DNA of 64,000 nt, from positions 444,612-508,611 of the forward strand of contig RHPI01002438.1 of assembly GCA_009103225.1 (NCBI GenBank). The letters are read 5' to 3'. A program made the position numbers and the translations under genes. Of this stretch, positions 1 through 10,768 are shown piece after piece. The notes below the pieces were generated by a model, which was given only the letters and a program-made list of their open reading frames with translations, made no database searches and had not been told where the DNA came from. Each line of letters starts with the position of its first letter. Position 1 is the stretch's first letter. Origin of the DNA: Chlorokybus atmophyticus. Its lineage: Eukaryota; Streptophyta; Chlorokybophyceae; Chlorokybales; Chlorokybaceae.

Positions 1-59
<59 letters not shown>
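1..59. repeat. (AG)n microsatellite
   Basis: The window opens in an uninterrupted AG dinucleotide run that ends at base 59. Its true left edge lies outside the window. The stretch from here to base 520 is downstream of the NMNAT stop codon and shows nothing else I can support as a gene. Confidence 0.97.
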
Positions 60-60
<1 letters not shown>

Positions 61-520
61 GCGCGTGGTATGCAGCAAGACCAGCCTCATGTTTGCTTGC
101 GCGGCGGTAATACCCACATTCTCCAACACAAACAAACATCACACTTTGATGCTGCTGGGTATTACTAGTAGACTCTCATTGCGCGATGACTCCCCTGCCC
201 CCCGCTTCTTCGCCTTGCTTTGCTGCATGGCACGCTGCACTGAATGCTTGCCTGTGTTGTGGTGTGTGCGTGTGCATGCGTGCGCGCACGTCTGCACTGG
301 GTCTCGATGTTGGGTGCGATGAATGCGCGTGAGACGGGTATATGCCCGTTATCGAGACCAAGGATTGCTACCTATATACTTATTAGACACGCTGGACACG
401 CAACAGCAGGTGCATCATGCACTGCAACCCTTAGCAGCTAGATGCACGCATCGTCAGCTGGTTACATTCAATGATATCTTGTAGGCAGCTGCAGGGGTTA
501 ATGATAGTATGCATGACCTT

Positions 521-2677
521 TCATGATTGTTCTCTTGCAGTTGCATCAGCCGCATACAGTCCCTGCTCTCGGATGTACTGTATGACGCTGTCGGGAAGCG
601 TGTACTTGATTGAACGGCCCTCACGCAACTCCTGCCTGCAAGAAAGGGTTTAACCTACCATGACTCCAACCGACACCTATGGATACACACACGCTCATGA
701 CATCAATTTAAAGGCTTACCTGATGCGCGTGGAGCTGACACTGTTGTGTATTCGCTCTTCAATAACGACGATGCCATCCTGCAAGCACACGACATTGAGG
801 GAAAGAAAGCAAGGTTATAGTCGACAGTGTAATATAACCGAGGGAAAGGTTGACACAACTAGACCACATGCCCACCTTGTGGTCTCGCAGCACCTCGTGA
901 CTCTCAACCAACTGCCCCACATCAAGACCGGAGCGCGCCGCGCACACGACGCCGTGCTGCTCGAGTATCTCTCGCAGCTGCGGGTTGCGTGCATGGCTTA
1001 GCACATGAAACAAACAAGTGGTTGAGGTGCATGGAGCATAGCAATGCTGGGCCACGCACGTGTTCTGGCAGCCACACGCCCGGCGTCATGAATGACTCCA
1101 GCAAGTCCGCTCCACACAACAACATCACACGCACGGCATCTGCAGCGTGTGCAAAGTCAGGTTGGAGGCATGCAAGAGTATGCAAGCAAACAAACTGAAA
1201 GTTGTGGCATACGTGTGGGGTTCATACGCACACGTAGCAGCATCTGTTTGGCCTGCACTTGTGTGTGAAATAAATGCCGAGCTCGTTTTTCTTATTACTC
1301 ATCAAGTTTGTGCATTCTCTGACGTGCCAACAAAGCACGCAGAATTGACAAGTTGACATGCGCAAGGTGTGACCTGATTGGGCTGATGAGTTTAGTATGG
1401 CTTTCAGTCGTCTCAGCACCTTGAGAGTGCGCACGCTTTCCGGCTGAAGCACCTGCGCGGCTGCAGTTTATGGACACTCGTAAAAACAGTTCCCACCAAT
1501 CAACGGCTAAGGTTCGACACAGCATGAACAACTTGTGCTACTAGCAACAACTGTTGTCATGTAAACATGTTGTTTACCTCCCATCTGTCGACCATCAGCC
1601 ATGTCGAGTCTGCGACGGCCCGCTCGCACATAGCCAACCGATGATGCCCCGCAACGAGACCCTGCACAAGGCTCCCTTTGATGCATGCTGGCTGTGTGTT
1701 GCCAAAACTTGCTTACAGCATCAAACTGTTTTGGGAAAGTTGAGAAAAAGCATTGATGCTGTGTAACCACAGCTTCTGTAATTGTGCATTGAGTGCAAGC
1801 AGTAGGAAGGTGGTTGCACCTTCTTGCCGTACGCATCATTCACGGGCGACAGGTAACCGCCGATGACATCAAAGCCGCGAAGCTCTAGCTCATCTCTCGC
1901 CAACTCTGTGTGACAGTGCAATGTCTCATAAACTCACTAAACAAACACCAACAAACAGCTTCAACAGACGTCCCATGCATAAACTCACTCACCGAACATG
2001 CGCAGGTGCATGTACGTTGGCGGGTTAAAGCTGCCGGCATTTAGCAGTGCCACCTGCTGAGGAGCTGATGCTGGTGCTGCGCCTGAAGCTCTGCAGTCAT
2101 ACGTACATGAAGGTTCAGCTCAGTAAGAAGGATACAGGGCGTGGAGTAATCAACGGCTTGCTGTGGTTGCAACAGAGAGCATGTCACAGAAGAAGCATGC
2201 TACCAGTGTCAACATACAAAACCCAACAAGACTCAAGTGGCTACCATTTACTAACCTCAACCTAACTAATACCAATACCAACTCACTCCTTTTAGGTGTT
2301 ACTGTTGAGCTTGCATCGCGTCCATCCCACAGCTGGCATGCATACATTGTCTGCCTGTTACTGCTTCAGCCCAGCAAACATGAAAAAAGCCAAACAACGA
2401 GAGAGGCGTCACATTGTCAAAGAAGCCCGCGAGGAAGAGCTCACAACTACAGGCATGCTGCATGTCAATAACAGCTCCATGAGCACGGCATGATGACTTG
2501 TGAGTTATCAACTTGCTTTGTTGTGTTGGTATATAGCAGCTCTTGCCTTACAGCCCGGGCGGCAGGGGTAGATGGTATCCATGGTCTCGGACCCCTGTGC
2601 AGCTTGTCGACTGGCAGCGTCACGTCCAGACCACCGGCCGCCGCCGCAGCGGCAGCTGGCTCCCCCATCTCCCCCAT
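521..2677 (-). CDS. NMNAT: Nicotinamide/nicotinate-nucleotide adenylyltransferase (NMNAT), nine exons
   Basis: Joins NMN or nicotinate mononucleotide to ATP to give NAD or its deamido form, the central step of NAD synthesis. I place exons at 2552-2677, 1993-2053, 1820-1905, 1578-1661, 1374-1452, 1060-1139, 876-977, 720-778 and 521-635. All have GT-AG edges and the phases agree, giving about 263 residues (family about 240-280). Visible hallmarks, in order: GSFNPPTYMHLRMF (nucleotide-binding loop with the GSFNP and histidine motifs), GGYLSPVNDAYGKK, MLLCGADLLESFMTPGVW, the SSTRIR signature, and the LREGRSIKYTLPD C-terminal region. The N-terminal LDVTLPVDKL and the overall pattern are closest to land-plant NMNAT. 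The start at 2677 is the second of several in-frame ATGs; 2668 or 2713 are alternatives. No transit peptide is evident. It is divergent from a tRNA gene 75 bp upstream. Confidence 0.92.
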
Positions 2678-2752
2678 CAGAGTGTGTTCCCTGGCAATGA
2701 CTGTTTGCATCAATTGTGTTTCATATATGCGACTCCGACTTCAAGCAGAAAT

Positions 2753-2826
2753 GGTCTTGTAGCTCAGCTGGTTAGAGCGTCGTGCTAATAACGCGAAGGT
2801 CACAGGTTCGAGACCTGTCTGGACCA
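2753..2826 (+). tRNA. tRNA-Ile (anticodon AAU)
   Basis: A 74-nt cloverleaf without an encoded CCA. The D-arm has AGCTCAGCTGGTTAGAGC. The anticodon arm has a TCGTG/CGCGA stem around loop CTAATAA, with AAT at the anticodon. The T-arm has ACAGG/CCTGT around TTCGAGA. The acceptor stem has one U-U mismatch and one G-U pair, and the discriminator base is A. No intron is present. The gene's 5' end faces the 5' end of the NMNAT gene. Confidence 0.95.
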
Positions 2827-3121
2827 CAATTTTGCCTCACCATGCTCGTATTTTGCAGCCCACGGCCCATAAGTCATGGACCGAAAAGAATGAAGTCAGG
2901 CAGCAAGTGAGAAATGGTGCCTCATTGTTTTTTACTGATCCGGACAATACCGACCGTCCGATGAGAAGCGTCTGGTTCAGTACGTCGATATCGAATCAGA
3001 CTCCCGGCAGCCGCCGCGGCGTACCGTGTGTTGCAGCTAGCGCGGACAAGGAGTCGCCGCCGCCTCCATCACAAACCCTCTTTCAGCGGCGAGGGGCCGG
3101 CCGCCGCCGCCGCCCGCCACC

Positions 3122-4831
3122 ATGGGTAAGTCCCGCGTCCTGGGCCTGGGAGGGATCGTCCTTGTGGTCTCGCTGGTTGTCGTCCTGTGTGTTCGTGTCT
3201 GAGGTTTACTGGGGGTTGGGCGCTGAGATGGCCCTTGCCTGGCCTGGCCGGCCCCCCGGGCTTAGACTAGGCTGGGACGGGGTTTGCGCCGTCGTCTTCA
3301 TGCTGTTACTCGTAATGGTTGTGTTCGCGGTTGGAGTTTGATGCGGTGGTTTGCGTGAAGCACGTTGGCCAAGCGGTGCTTAGGGAAGCTTGTGCGTGCT
3401 GCCATAATGGTTGGGATGTTGCGCTGGGACGACTCTAGGGTAATTGTTAGTGGCTGGACAGAGGTAGCCATTTGCAGATCGCCGTTTTTAGTGAATTACC
3501 CTTGCGTTGCTGTGTTGTTCTCAGTGGTAACACAGTAGCAGCGCATTAGGGTTTGTGCCGCCGGCGCCAGAGAGGCTTGGCCAATGTTTGCTTTCATTGC
3601 ATGCGTTGTGGATGCATTCAGGTAGTGCTGTCGTGCAATGGTAGGTTGAACTTTGCTATGCTGATCCTTCTGCTCACTTGCGTAGGTATCTCACGTGATT
3701 CTATGCACAAGCGCCGCCTGACGGGCGCAAAGCAGAAGAAATGGCGCAAGAAGAGAAAGTGAGTCCTTATTTTCTCAGCCCGTAGTATACTGTGTGTAAT
3801 GCAGACTGCATGTGGAAATTTCACGCCCTTGGTCAGATTTTCACATGCTTCTCGTTATGCTCGCCATCTGCTGCGTCGCTTTTGTGTCCTGTGCCAAATT
3901 TATGCTGTGACTGGCGTTCACGGCATGTTTCGTGGATAGGTTCGCTGGCTGATATATGTATTGACAGGTTCGAGATGGGTCGGCAGCCGGCGATGACGAA
4001 GATCTCCAGCAACAAGACAGTTCGTCGCATCCGCGTGCGGGGTGGCAACTTCAAGTTCCGCGCTCTCCGCCTGGATACTGGCAACTTCAGCTGGGGCTCT
4101 GAGGCCGTCACTCGCAAGGTACACGCTGTTGTATTGCCTTGTGGCTGGCCCTCATTGTTCATATGTTTGCTTAACGTGGCCATATGTCGTTGCAAATGAT
4201 GATTGCTAACGCAATTCTTGTACTTGGCAGACTCGTATTCTGGATGTGGTGTACAACGCATCCAACAACGAGCTGGTGCGAACTCAGACTCTGGTGAAGA
4301 GTGCTATCATCCAGATCGATCCCGCTCCTTTCCGCCAATGGTACAGCCAGCACTATGGCGTTGACATTGGCCGCAAGAAGAAGGCCACCAGCGGCAAGAA
4401 GGATGGCGAGGTATGTCTTGCGACAGGCATGTGGCATGAACGCGTGCTGTAACCCATGCATCTACAGTTGGCATGAATGGACTGCTTGATGTTGACACCG
4501 CAAACCTCAGGAGGAGGATGCTGAGGCGGCCAAGAAGAGCGCGCACGTGCAGCGCAAGCTGGCCAAGAGGCAACTCGAGCGCAAGATTGACCCCCATCTT
4601 GAGGAGCAGTTTGCAAGTGGACGCCTGTATGCCTGCATTTCCTCACGACCAGGCCAATGCGGCCGCGCTGACGGGTGCGCCACTGCTGCCATTCCACATT
4701 GTGTGAGGGCACAAAGGTGTTGAATTTCAACTAACATGTGTCATTGACCTCGCAGCTACATCCTTGAAGGCAAGGAGCTGGAGTTCTATGTCAGGAGGAT
4801 GCAGAAGAAGAAGACAAAGGGTACTGCCTAA
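3122..4831 (+). CDS. RPS8: 40S ribosomal protein eS8 (RPS8), six exons
   Basis: Structural protein of the small cytosolic ribosomal subunit. Exons: 3122-3125, 3686-3758, 3968-4118, 4231-4410, 4511-4674 and 4756-4831. The first coding exon is only ATGG, set in a strong CCACCATGG start context, followed by a 560-bp first intron. The protein matches eS8 along its whole length: [19 protein letters not shown] at the N-terminus, [37 protein letters not shown], the [20 protein letters not shown] block, and a basic C-terminus ending KKKTKGTA. Length is close to other eukaryotic eS8 proteins. The upstream GC-rich stretch to about 2830 is probably promoter and 5' UTR. Confidence 0.96.
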
Positions 4832-5637
4832 GTACTTCGTTAGCGTTGTTGGACAGCTGGCAGGATCCCTTGTTTGTAATTCTGGTTGTGCAGTCTTGGC
4901 CTGCACTGCTTTGCCCTTGCATGATATTGTGATGGCTGCTTGCAACCTCAACCAGTGTCCAATTGCCAGTAGGCAGTAGTGGCATTTCTCATTCATTGAT
5001 GAGATGTCATCCATGTGTTGTTTTCAGTATTGCAAGCATGTACGTGAGTGAGTGAGCTATTGGCATGGCAGGCATTGCACTGCGTCATGTGTAGACAGCG
5101 TGCATGTGCCCTAGCTGGATGTCCTCGGTTGTCATTCTATTTGTTCACAAGTTGTGGAGGGATGGGAGGAGATGGTCACAATGTGACACTCCCAATCACA
5201 ATTGTATGCAGCAACAGTTCTTAACGCTCGCGGGTATCCCCACGTATGAACTTGCAGTACATGCCACTTCAGGATGCAGCAGTGTGCAAGTGCGCGCGCC
5301 ATTGTACTGGGTAGACAGCTACGCATGCTGGCATGTCGCTACGCGTGCAGTTGTTTTCATCATGCTTGCCAAGCAACAGCATAATAGCAGTCATGCTTAT
5401 CACAATCGCAGAATGCAGCCATGATACCACCTTCACCACCGTCAGGCCATGTGCTATGCACGCCAAGTTACAGTCCAGGTACGCTCCTCATATTGGTTAC
5501 TAGCATATCTTGGGCGCATATGGTACGCATGCGTATGCCCATTCTGCGCATGTATGTCCTAGCACCCCGTACACAGTACCGTCCCCCGCTTGCAGCAGCG
5601 CGTACAGCTGAAAATCTTGCCACTTGCCACTTGTGCA

Positions 5638-5774
5638 AATGTGATGTACATGTCAACGGCGAAGATGACAATAATAGGCACAAGCAGTGGTGGAACTATT
5701 GTGTATCAAGAATTGAGCAAGCCACCGTAATGGTAACGAAGACTTCAAGGGGCGAGTGAGGTAGGGTGATAGGT
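5638..5774 (+). repeat. Diverged repeat, copy 1
   Basis: This 137-bp segment aligns without gaps over its first 93 bases to 6942-7034, and the similarity continues past that point. On the plus strand both copies read through the same frame to a TAA at the same place (here 5728-5730). They share MYMST, then MT-x-IGTSSG, and end in SKPP. In this copy the frame can be extended upstream to a possible splice acceptor at about 5594. It could be the last exon of a duplicated gene or a noncoding repeat. I do not recognise the peptide. Confidence 0.6.
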
Positions 5775-6941
5775 CTACTAGTGGTGCATCTGTCCCTTTC
5801 TTGGACTAGCGTGTGTTTCAGATGACAGTCATAGGCATGTGCACAAAGGTGTACAAGAGACGCGAACATGCCTATGTGGATGTCATCTGACGAAAAGTTC
5901 CTCACCTTCATTCCAACATTGCGCGAACAACCAAACAAGGAGTGATCAACTCATAGTGCATACGCTTCTTGCGCAGTACATACCGCTCTCACTTTCTGTC
6001 AAAGATGGTGCTCTTGTAACGTGGCATAATGCGAGATGGCCATGCTCAACGGCAGTTGTTACGTAGGCTGCGCGTGAAGCTGTAGAGTATGCTAGGGATG
6101 GTATACGACACAAAGTGCAAGCAGTTGTACAACAATAGTACACAGTTTGGGGAAGGCAGCAAGTTAGCTGGTGCAAGCAAACGGGCAGCACACGACAACA
6201 GGTAAGTACGGGTACATAAGGGTAACTAGATGTGGAAAGCACACTCAGTGCCCACATACAAGTTGTGTCTATTCAATTGCACATAGTTTATTTCTAAAAT
6301 CTTAAAAAGGCTAGTGTGATGGCCCCAGGTGTAATGTAAGTGTGGCGCTGTGCTAGTTGGTTGAGTTGCTCAGGTAGTTCGTGTGTGTGAGGGTGCACAG
6401 ACTGACTGCATGTATGCAATATGACTCATACCCTATGCCAGAACTCAGTCAATGCTCTATGCTGTGCTATCTATCCAATGCTATGTATGCTGTGCTTTTA
6501 TATATATAAGTGAATGCCCTGCTGTGCTTGCTAACCTATCAGTGCGCGCGCTAACAACACAGCCGTTGGGAGTTGCTGCGCAGGACTTAAAGTCTTTCCA
6601 CAACCGCCAATTGGTACCCGTGTAATATATTCATCATCACTTAAAAGAACGCTGACCCCTTCACAAACCCTCGGGGCCTTTGCAGTCACAGTCGTCTGGG
6701 TGGCGGCGGCGCTGGCTCGCTAACATCTCTCTGCGCGGTGCTGCACGTGATTCCCTTGCTGCTTGCTGCTGCCCTTTCCCCCTGCCCCCAGACCTCCCCC
6801 GGTCTATAGCTAGTGCACTTAGCTATAGCTGGCGCTGTGCGCTTCAGCAAGGTTTACCATGCTGTGCTTGCTTGTTCGATTGGCCCCTATGTTGTATAAT
6901 GAATACAATGCAAGGATTGTGGCATGCATGAGTACTATGCC

Positions 6942-7078
6942 AATATAATGTACATGTCCACAGTGCAGATGACAACAATAGGCACCAGCAGTGGCAGAGA
7001 TGTTGTACATCATAAATCAAGCAAGCCTCCGTAACTACAACAAAGACCTCAAGGCATGGGTGAGGCAGGATGATAGGT
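6942..7078 (+). repeat. Diverged repeat, copy 2
   Basis: Second copy of the 137-bp segment at 5638-5774. Its TAA (7032-7034) falls at the same alignment position. The frame upstream is open only back to a TGA at about 6898. Several differences are at third codon positions, but others change residues, so coding status is open. Confidence 0.6.
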
Positions 7079-7332
7079 TGGTGCAGTCAGACAGGACAAG
7101 ACAGGCAAGGGTCAAGCAAGGGGTCAAGCAGTACGCAGTGCATGTTGGCCACGTGCCCTTACGAAGCATGGAATACCAAGTTTGAAGACACCCCAACTCA
7201 TGTCGTAACTCCTCACACAGTCTCACCAAACACTGTAATTCTAACCCTCTTATGTACAGTTCACTAACCCTAGTCTAACACAATGCACACGCTGCAAAAC
7301 CACACAAGTGCCTTGCCGGTAAACGCAAATGC

Positions 7333-8672
7333 TCAGTAGCGTTCCAGATTGCCGGCAAGGCATTTCTCTACCATATCAAGCAGATGCGGGTTCTCCAAAG
7401 CTGCAGCCACTCGCTCCTTGTCATTGAGTTGCTTGTTCACTGCAAGTAGCATCCTGATGAGCAATAGGAGATGTGCTTGCACATTGCATCCTTGTATACG
7501 ACTGCATGCATGCTTGCTTGCTTGCTTTCTTTCTTGCATGCATGCATGCATGTAAGCAACGCCAATGGTGATGATGCCGCAGTTATGCCAAAACACAAGC
7601 AACTGCATGCGTACAACACGGACCGCTCACCTGCTTGCTCTGATGCATGCGAGCCTGGTGAAACTAGGATATCGACCTGCCAACAGCACAGGGCATGAAC
7701 TCTGATACCACCTCTCACATCGCGCCATGACCGTGAGCAAAGTCACATCGTACCTTGAAGCGTGGTGGTAGCGAGCGCATCAGCTTGACGCGTATGCAGA
7801 GTCCTATCAGCGTGGCCATGCTGCAGTGCTGCACTGTTGGTGTGAACTGAACACTGCGGACACAAGCAGGCACTTAGCTCAGCAACTCGTTGTAATGCAT
7901 GGACTGAGAGGTGTTGACAAAGCGATACACACACGCCCACCCACCCACGAGGGCATCAAGCACTTGTTGACTCACACACAACTACGCAAAAGACTTGAGC
8001 TGCATACCAGACAAGTGCTTTCGGGTCGTCCACGGCTATGTCGTTCTCCGACACGACGCGCAGCTGCTCCAAAGTGTACGGGTGCTCAGGATCATTGATG
8101 TCCCTTATGTGCTGTGCTAGAAAGCGCGAAGTCAAGGCGACAACCCCAGCACATTACTGCATATTGATGTTGCATACAGCTGTAAAAGCTACGGTTGCAG
8201 TGGAGGCTTGCGTCATGAAACGAATCCCTGATTGATATGGGCATGCGGCAGACTTCCAAGCTGCACATGCATGCTGTATGTAGCATACAGACAATCCAGC
8301 TGGTTGTCAGCTACGTTGTCAGCTTAATTGAGGAACCAACAGCGCCATTGACAGCAACGAATAATTATCAAGATAACGTCTGTATCACTATCATTGCCAA
8401 GCATGCTACTACTAGTTTGCGTAAAATGGTCAGCTGAAGTACAAAATTACTATGAGCAATGACACAGCCATGCAAGTACATGTAAACGTCTGTGAGAGGA
8501 TATCAAACACTTCTACGGCGTCGAAGGCGTCCACGCCGGCCTCGTCATCGTCGACCAGAGCGGCTGAGGCAGAGCCGGAGGCGGCGGGGCGAGCGCTCCC
8601 CGCCGGCGTCGCCCTCCGCTCGTGCACCACTGGGTTGGGGTTGATAAGCCCCACGCCGCCACCGCCATCCAT
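7333..8672 (-). CDS. CIA2: Cytosolic Fe-S cluster assembly targeting factor CIA2 / MIP18 (AE7-like), five exons
   Basis: Part of the CIA targeting complex (with CIA1 and MET18/MMS19) that delivers Fe-S clusters to nuclear and cytosolic apoproteins such as DNA polymerases and helicases. Exons: 8672 to about 8485, about 8117-8008, 7853-7754, 7676-7631 and 7439-7333. The DUF59/MIP18 signatures are clear: [37 protein letters not shown] with the conserved reactive cysteine in [35 protein letters not shown] and [20 protein letters not shown]. The N-terminus [16 protein letters not shown] matches the start of animal and plant orthologues. The edge between exons 1 and 2 is the least certain: the best-phased junction adds a few residues before the DINDPEHP motif. 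Confidence 0.93.
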
Positions 8673-9029
8673 GGCTGACTCCTCACTCGTCTACAACCTT
8701 ACCTGAAACAACAGCTTACAGCTGGCCACTCTGATGCCAAGCACACCCTCCTCCTCCTCCTCGCCGCCGCCGCCGCCAATGTATGCGTATAACCAGACCT
8801 CCTGACGTCTGAACGACAATTACGTATAATCATATCTGTATTGCAACCCACCCATACATTTGAATGTGCTGCAAGTCGTCAAGACGATGTCTTGAAATAC
8901 GAATCGCCAGCGATAAACTCATTGCAGGCGCGTCGTCGCAAGCGTCAGGTCCCCCAACATATGCTTATACCCATGCAAGAAACATGCTTGGCTGGCACAG
9001 CTGGTGGTGGCGGTGTCGTTGCCGTCGTC
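8673..9029. promoter_or_regulatory. Divergent promoter region between CIA2 and the CRAL-TRIO gene
   Basis: The two start codons lie head to head 357 bp apart, so both promoters and 5' UTRs must fit here. Short CTC and GCC trinucleotide runs occur at about 8748-8778. No TATA element is obvious. Confidence 0.5.
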
Positions 9030-10768
9030 ATGGCGGAGGCCAACGGCGACGCCGCGGCGGTGGGGAGCATGCGGACCGAGCTAGGAGCGAACGGGGACGG
9101 TGTATCGGACGCCGACCTCCGCCGGTGGCTGGTGGCGTACCGGGGAGACGCCAAGAAAGCCGCTGGCATGTTCCTGGCCGACAAGGTGAGAGAGAGACAG
9201 GAGGAGAGGCATGCTTGTTTGCTCGTGCTGTTGGTGTTGAGTTTGTGGGTCGTGCAAGTGGTGCTGTTGTGAGGCTGAAGGTAGTACGGGTATTGGCTGT
9301 GAGGCTGAAGGTAGTATTAGTATTGGTTGCCGTGCCTGGTGCTGCATATGTCACTGCGGGGTGCTCTTATGAAGTGTGCGGTGCTTTGCATGCCAAAGGT
9401 TGCTGGTCAGTCACGCTCTGAGGAAGGCTGATGCTGCTTGCGCATGTGCGGACACACTGACACAGAGTCCGCACTGCATGACAGTGTGCTGTTGACTTAA
9501 CTGAAACTTGCTTTTCAGAGCTGCGCTTGTGTGGAGAAGCCTGCTGACTCTGCTCTTATTGCGCACAGGCTTGGCGCCAGTCATATGTCCCGAATGGCCG
9601 CTTCTCGGATGCGGAGGTAAGCCCATCTGATCACCTTAACAACACTACTTTGCCCAGTGTGCTTTACCCCATTGGACAGGGTGGGGGAACCACTCTGCAA
9701 CGCATGCAGTGTCGTCTCACTTTAAAGCGGTTGTCTAGGTGTCTAATGAGCTTGCTGCCCACAAAGAGTTCCTGCAGGTGCGCTTAACATGCACCATTCT
9801 TTGTTTGAGCAAGCACTTCTGGTAGTCGTCATGCCAAGCGCCTGTTCTGTAACAAGCGTATTGTCTTCATTCAGGGCTTGGATAAGACAGGCAGGCCTGT
9901 GCTTGTGACTGTCGCACGCAACCATGACTGTAAGCTTCAGTGCGTACTGCATGCAAGCTTCCTCTGTCTCTGATAATCTCACGCATTGACCTGTTGCGTA
10001 CCACCAGCCACAAAGCGTGACATAGAAGAGACCAAGCGTAAGTAGAGCTCGGCTTGTCTGGCCTTAAGGATATTACCAATCTGGCTTGCTGGCTATGAGA
10101 TTTTGTCTCAAGTTGTTTCTGTGCGCGGTAGACAGGATTCATCGTGTACACACTGGACAAGGCTGTGGACAGGTGCGTCATGATGCATGTTGGCATGCAT
10201 GTGTTGGGCTTTAATGCGTGCTGAGTGGCTCCCAACAGCATGCCTCCAGGCGTGACGCAGTTCTGTGGCGTTTTTGATTTGGCTGGCCTCAGCTACAGCA
10301 ACCTGGACTTGCAGGCTCTGAAGGCCGTGTTTCCTACCATGGTGAGTCACACCAAGCAGTTGTAACTTACCTGTTGTTGCCATACCAGCGAACTAGATTC
10401 ATTGCATGCTGTCCTTACCAGGAGTTGCACTATCCCGAGCGCTTGGGCACTCTCTGGTTTGTCAATGCGCCCATCATATTTTGGGGACTATGGAAGCTAG
10501 TGTACCCGTTTGTGGACAAACGGACACGCGGAAAGGTACACAACAGCACTCATGGTTGGATCCTGAGCTGGTATGACCCCTTTTGTGGGCATGACTCAGT
10601 TGACAGTGTGAACTGCATGCTGTTTTGCAGATTGTTTTCTTGAGTGGTAAAGAGGTGGCACGGACCCTATTGAAGGAGATTGACAAGTCCGTTTTGCCTA
10701 AGGCGTTGGGTGGTGATGCCGAGTTATGCGGGATTGGTGCACCTCTCACACGACCTATCAACCAATGA
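9030..10768 (+). CDS. CRAL-TRIO (Sec14-like) domain protein, nine exons
   Basis: Sec14-like proteins bind and exchange phospholipids or other hydrophobic ligands at membranes. Exons start at 9030 and run through short pieces: 9030-9185, 9569-9616, then others to a last exon ending TGA at 10766-10768. The predicted product is about 240 residues. An N-terminal helical CRAL-TRIO-N part (DLRRWLVAYRGDAKKAAGMF) precedes the lipid-binding lobe: GLDKTGRPVLVTVARNHD, FIVYTLDKAVD, QFCGVFDLAGLSYSNLDLQ, HYPERLGTLWFVNAPIIFWG and LWKLVYPFVDKRTRGKIVF. The last two are the classic YPERL-x(n)-NAP and KPFL-like motifs. No GOLD or nodulin extension is present, so it is a small single-domain member. The start follows a Gly/Ala-rich leader; upstream in-frame ATGs are possible. 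Confidence 0.88.

Larger units (their letters stand above)
4832..7332. other. Intergenic region between RPS8 and CIA2
   Basis: About 2.5 kb with many short overlapping ORFs but no recognisable protein. The only clear structure is the diverged repeat pair at 5638-5774 and 6942-7078. The start of the stretch should hold the RPS8 3' UTR. Confidence 0.6.

Noticed and set aside
2832-3341. 169-codon ORF running across the RPS8 start
   Set aside because: It overlaps the RPS8 first exon and donor site in another frame and encodes Arg/Pro/Gly-rich sequence typical of a GC-rich leader.
7349-7698. Plus-strand ORFs opposite the last CIA2 exons
   Set aside because: They are shadows of the minus-strand CIA2 exons and a CATG-rich intron.
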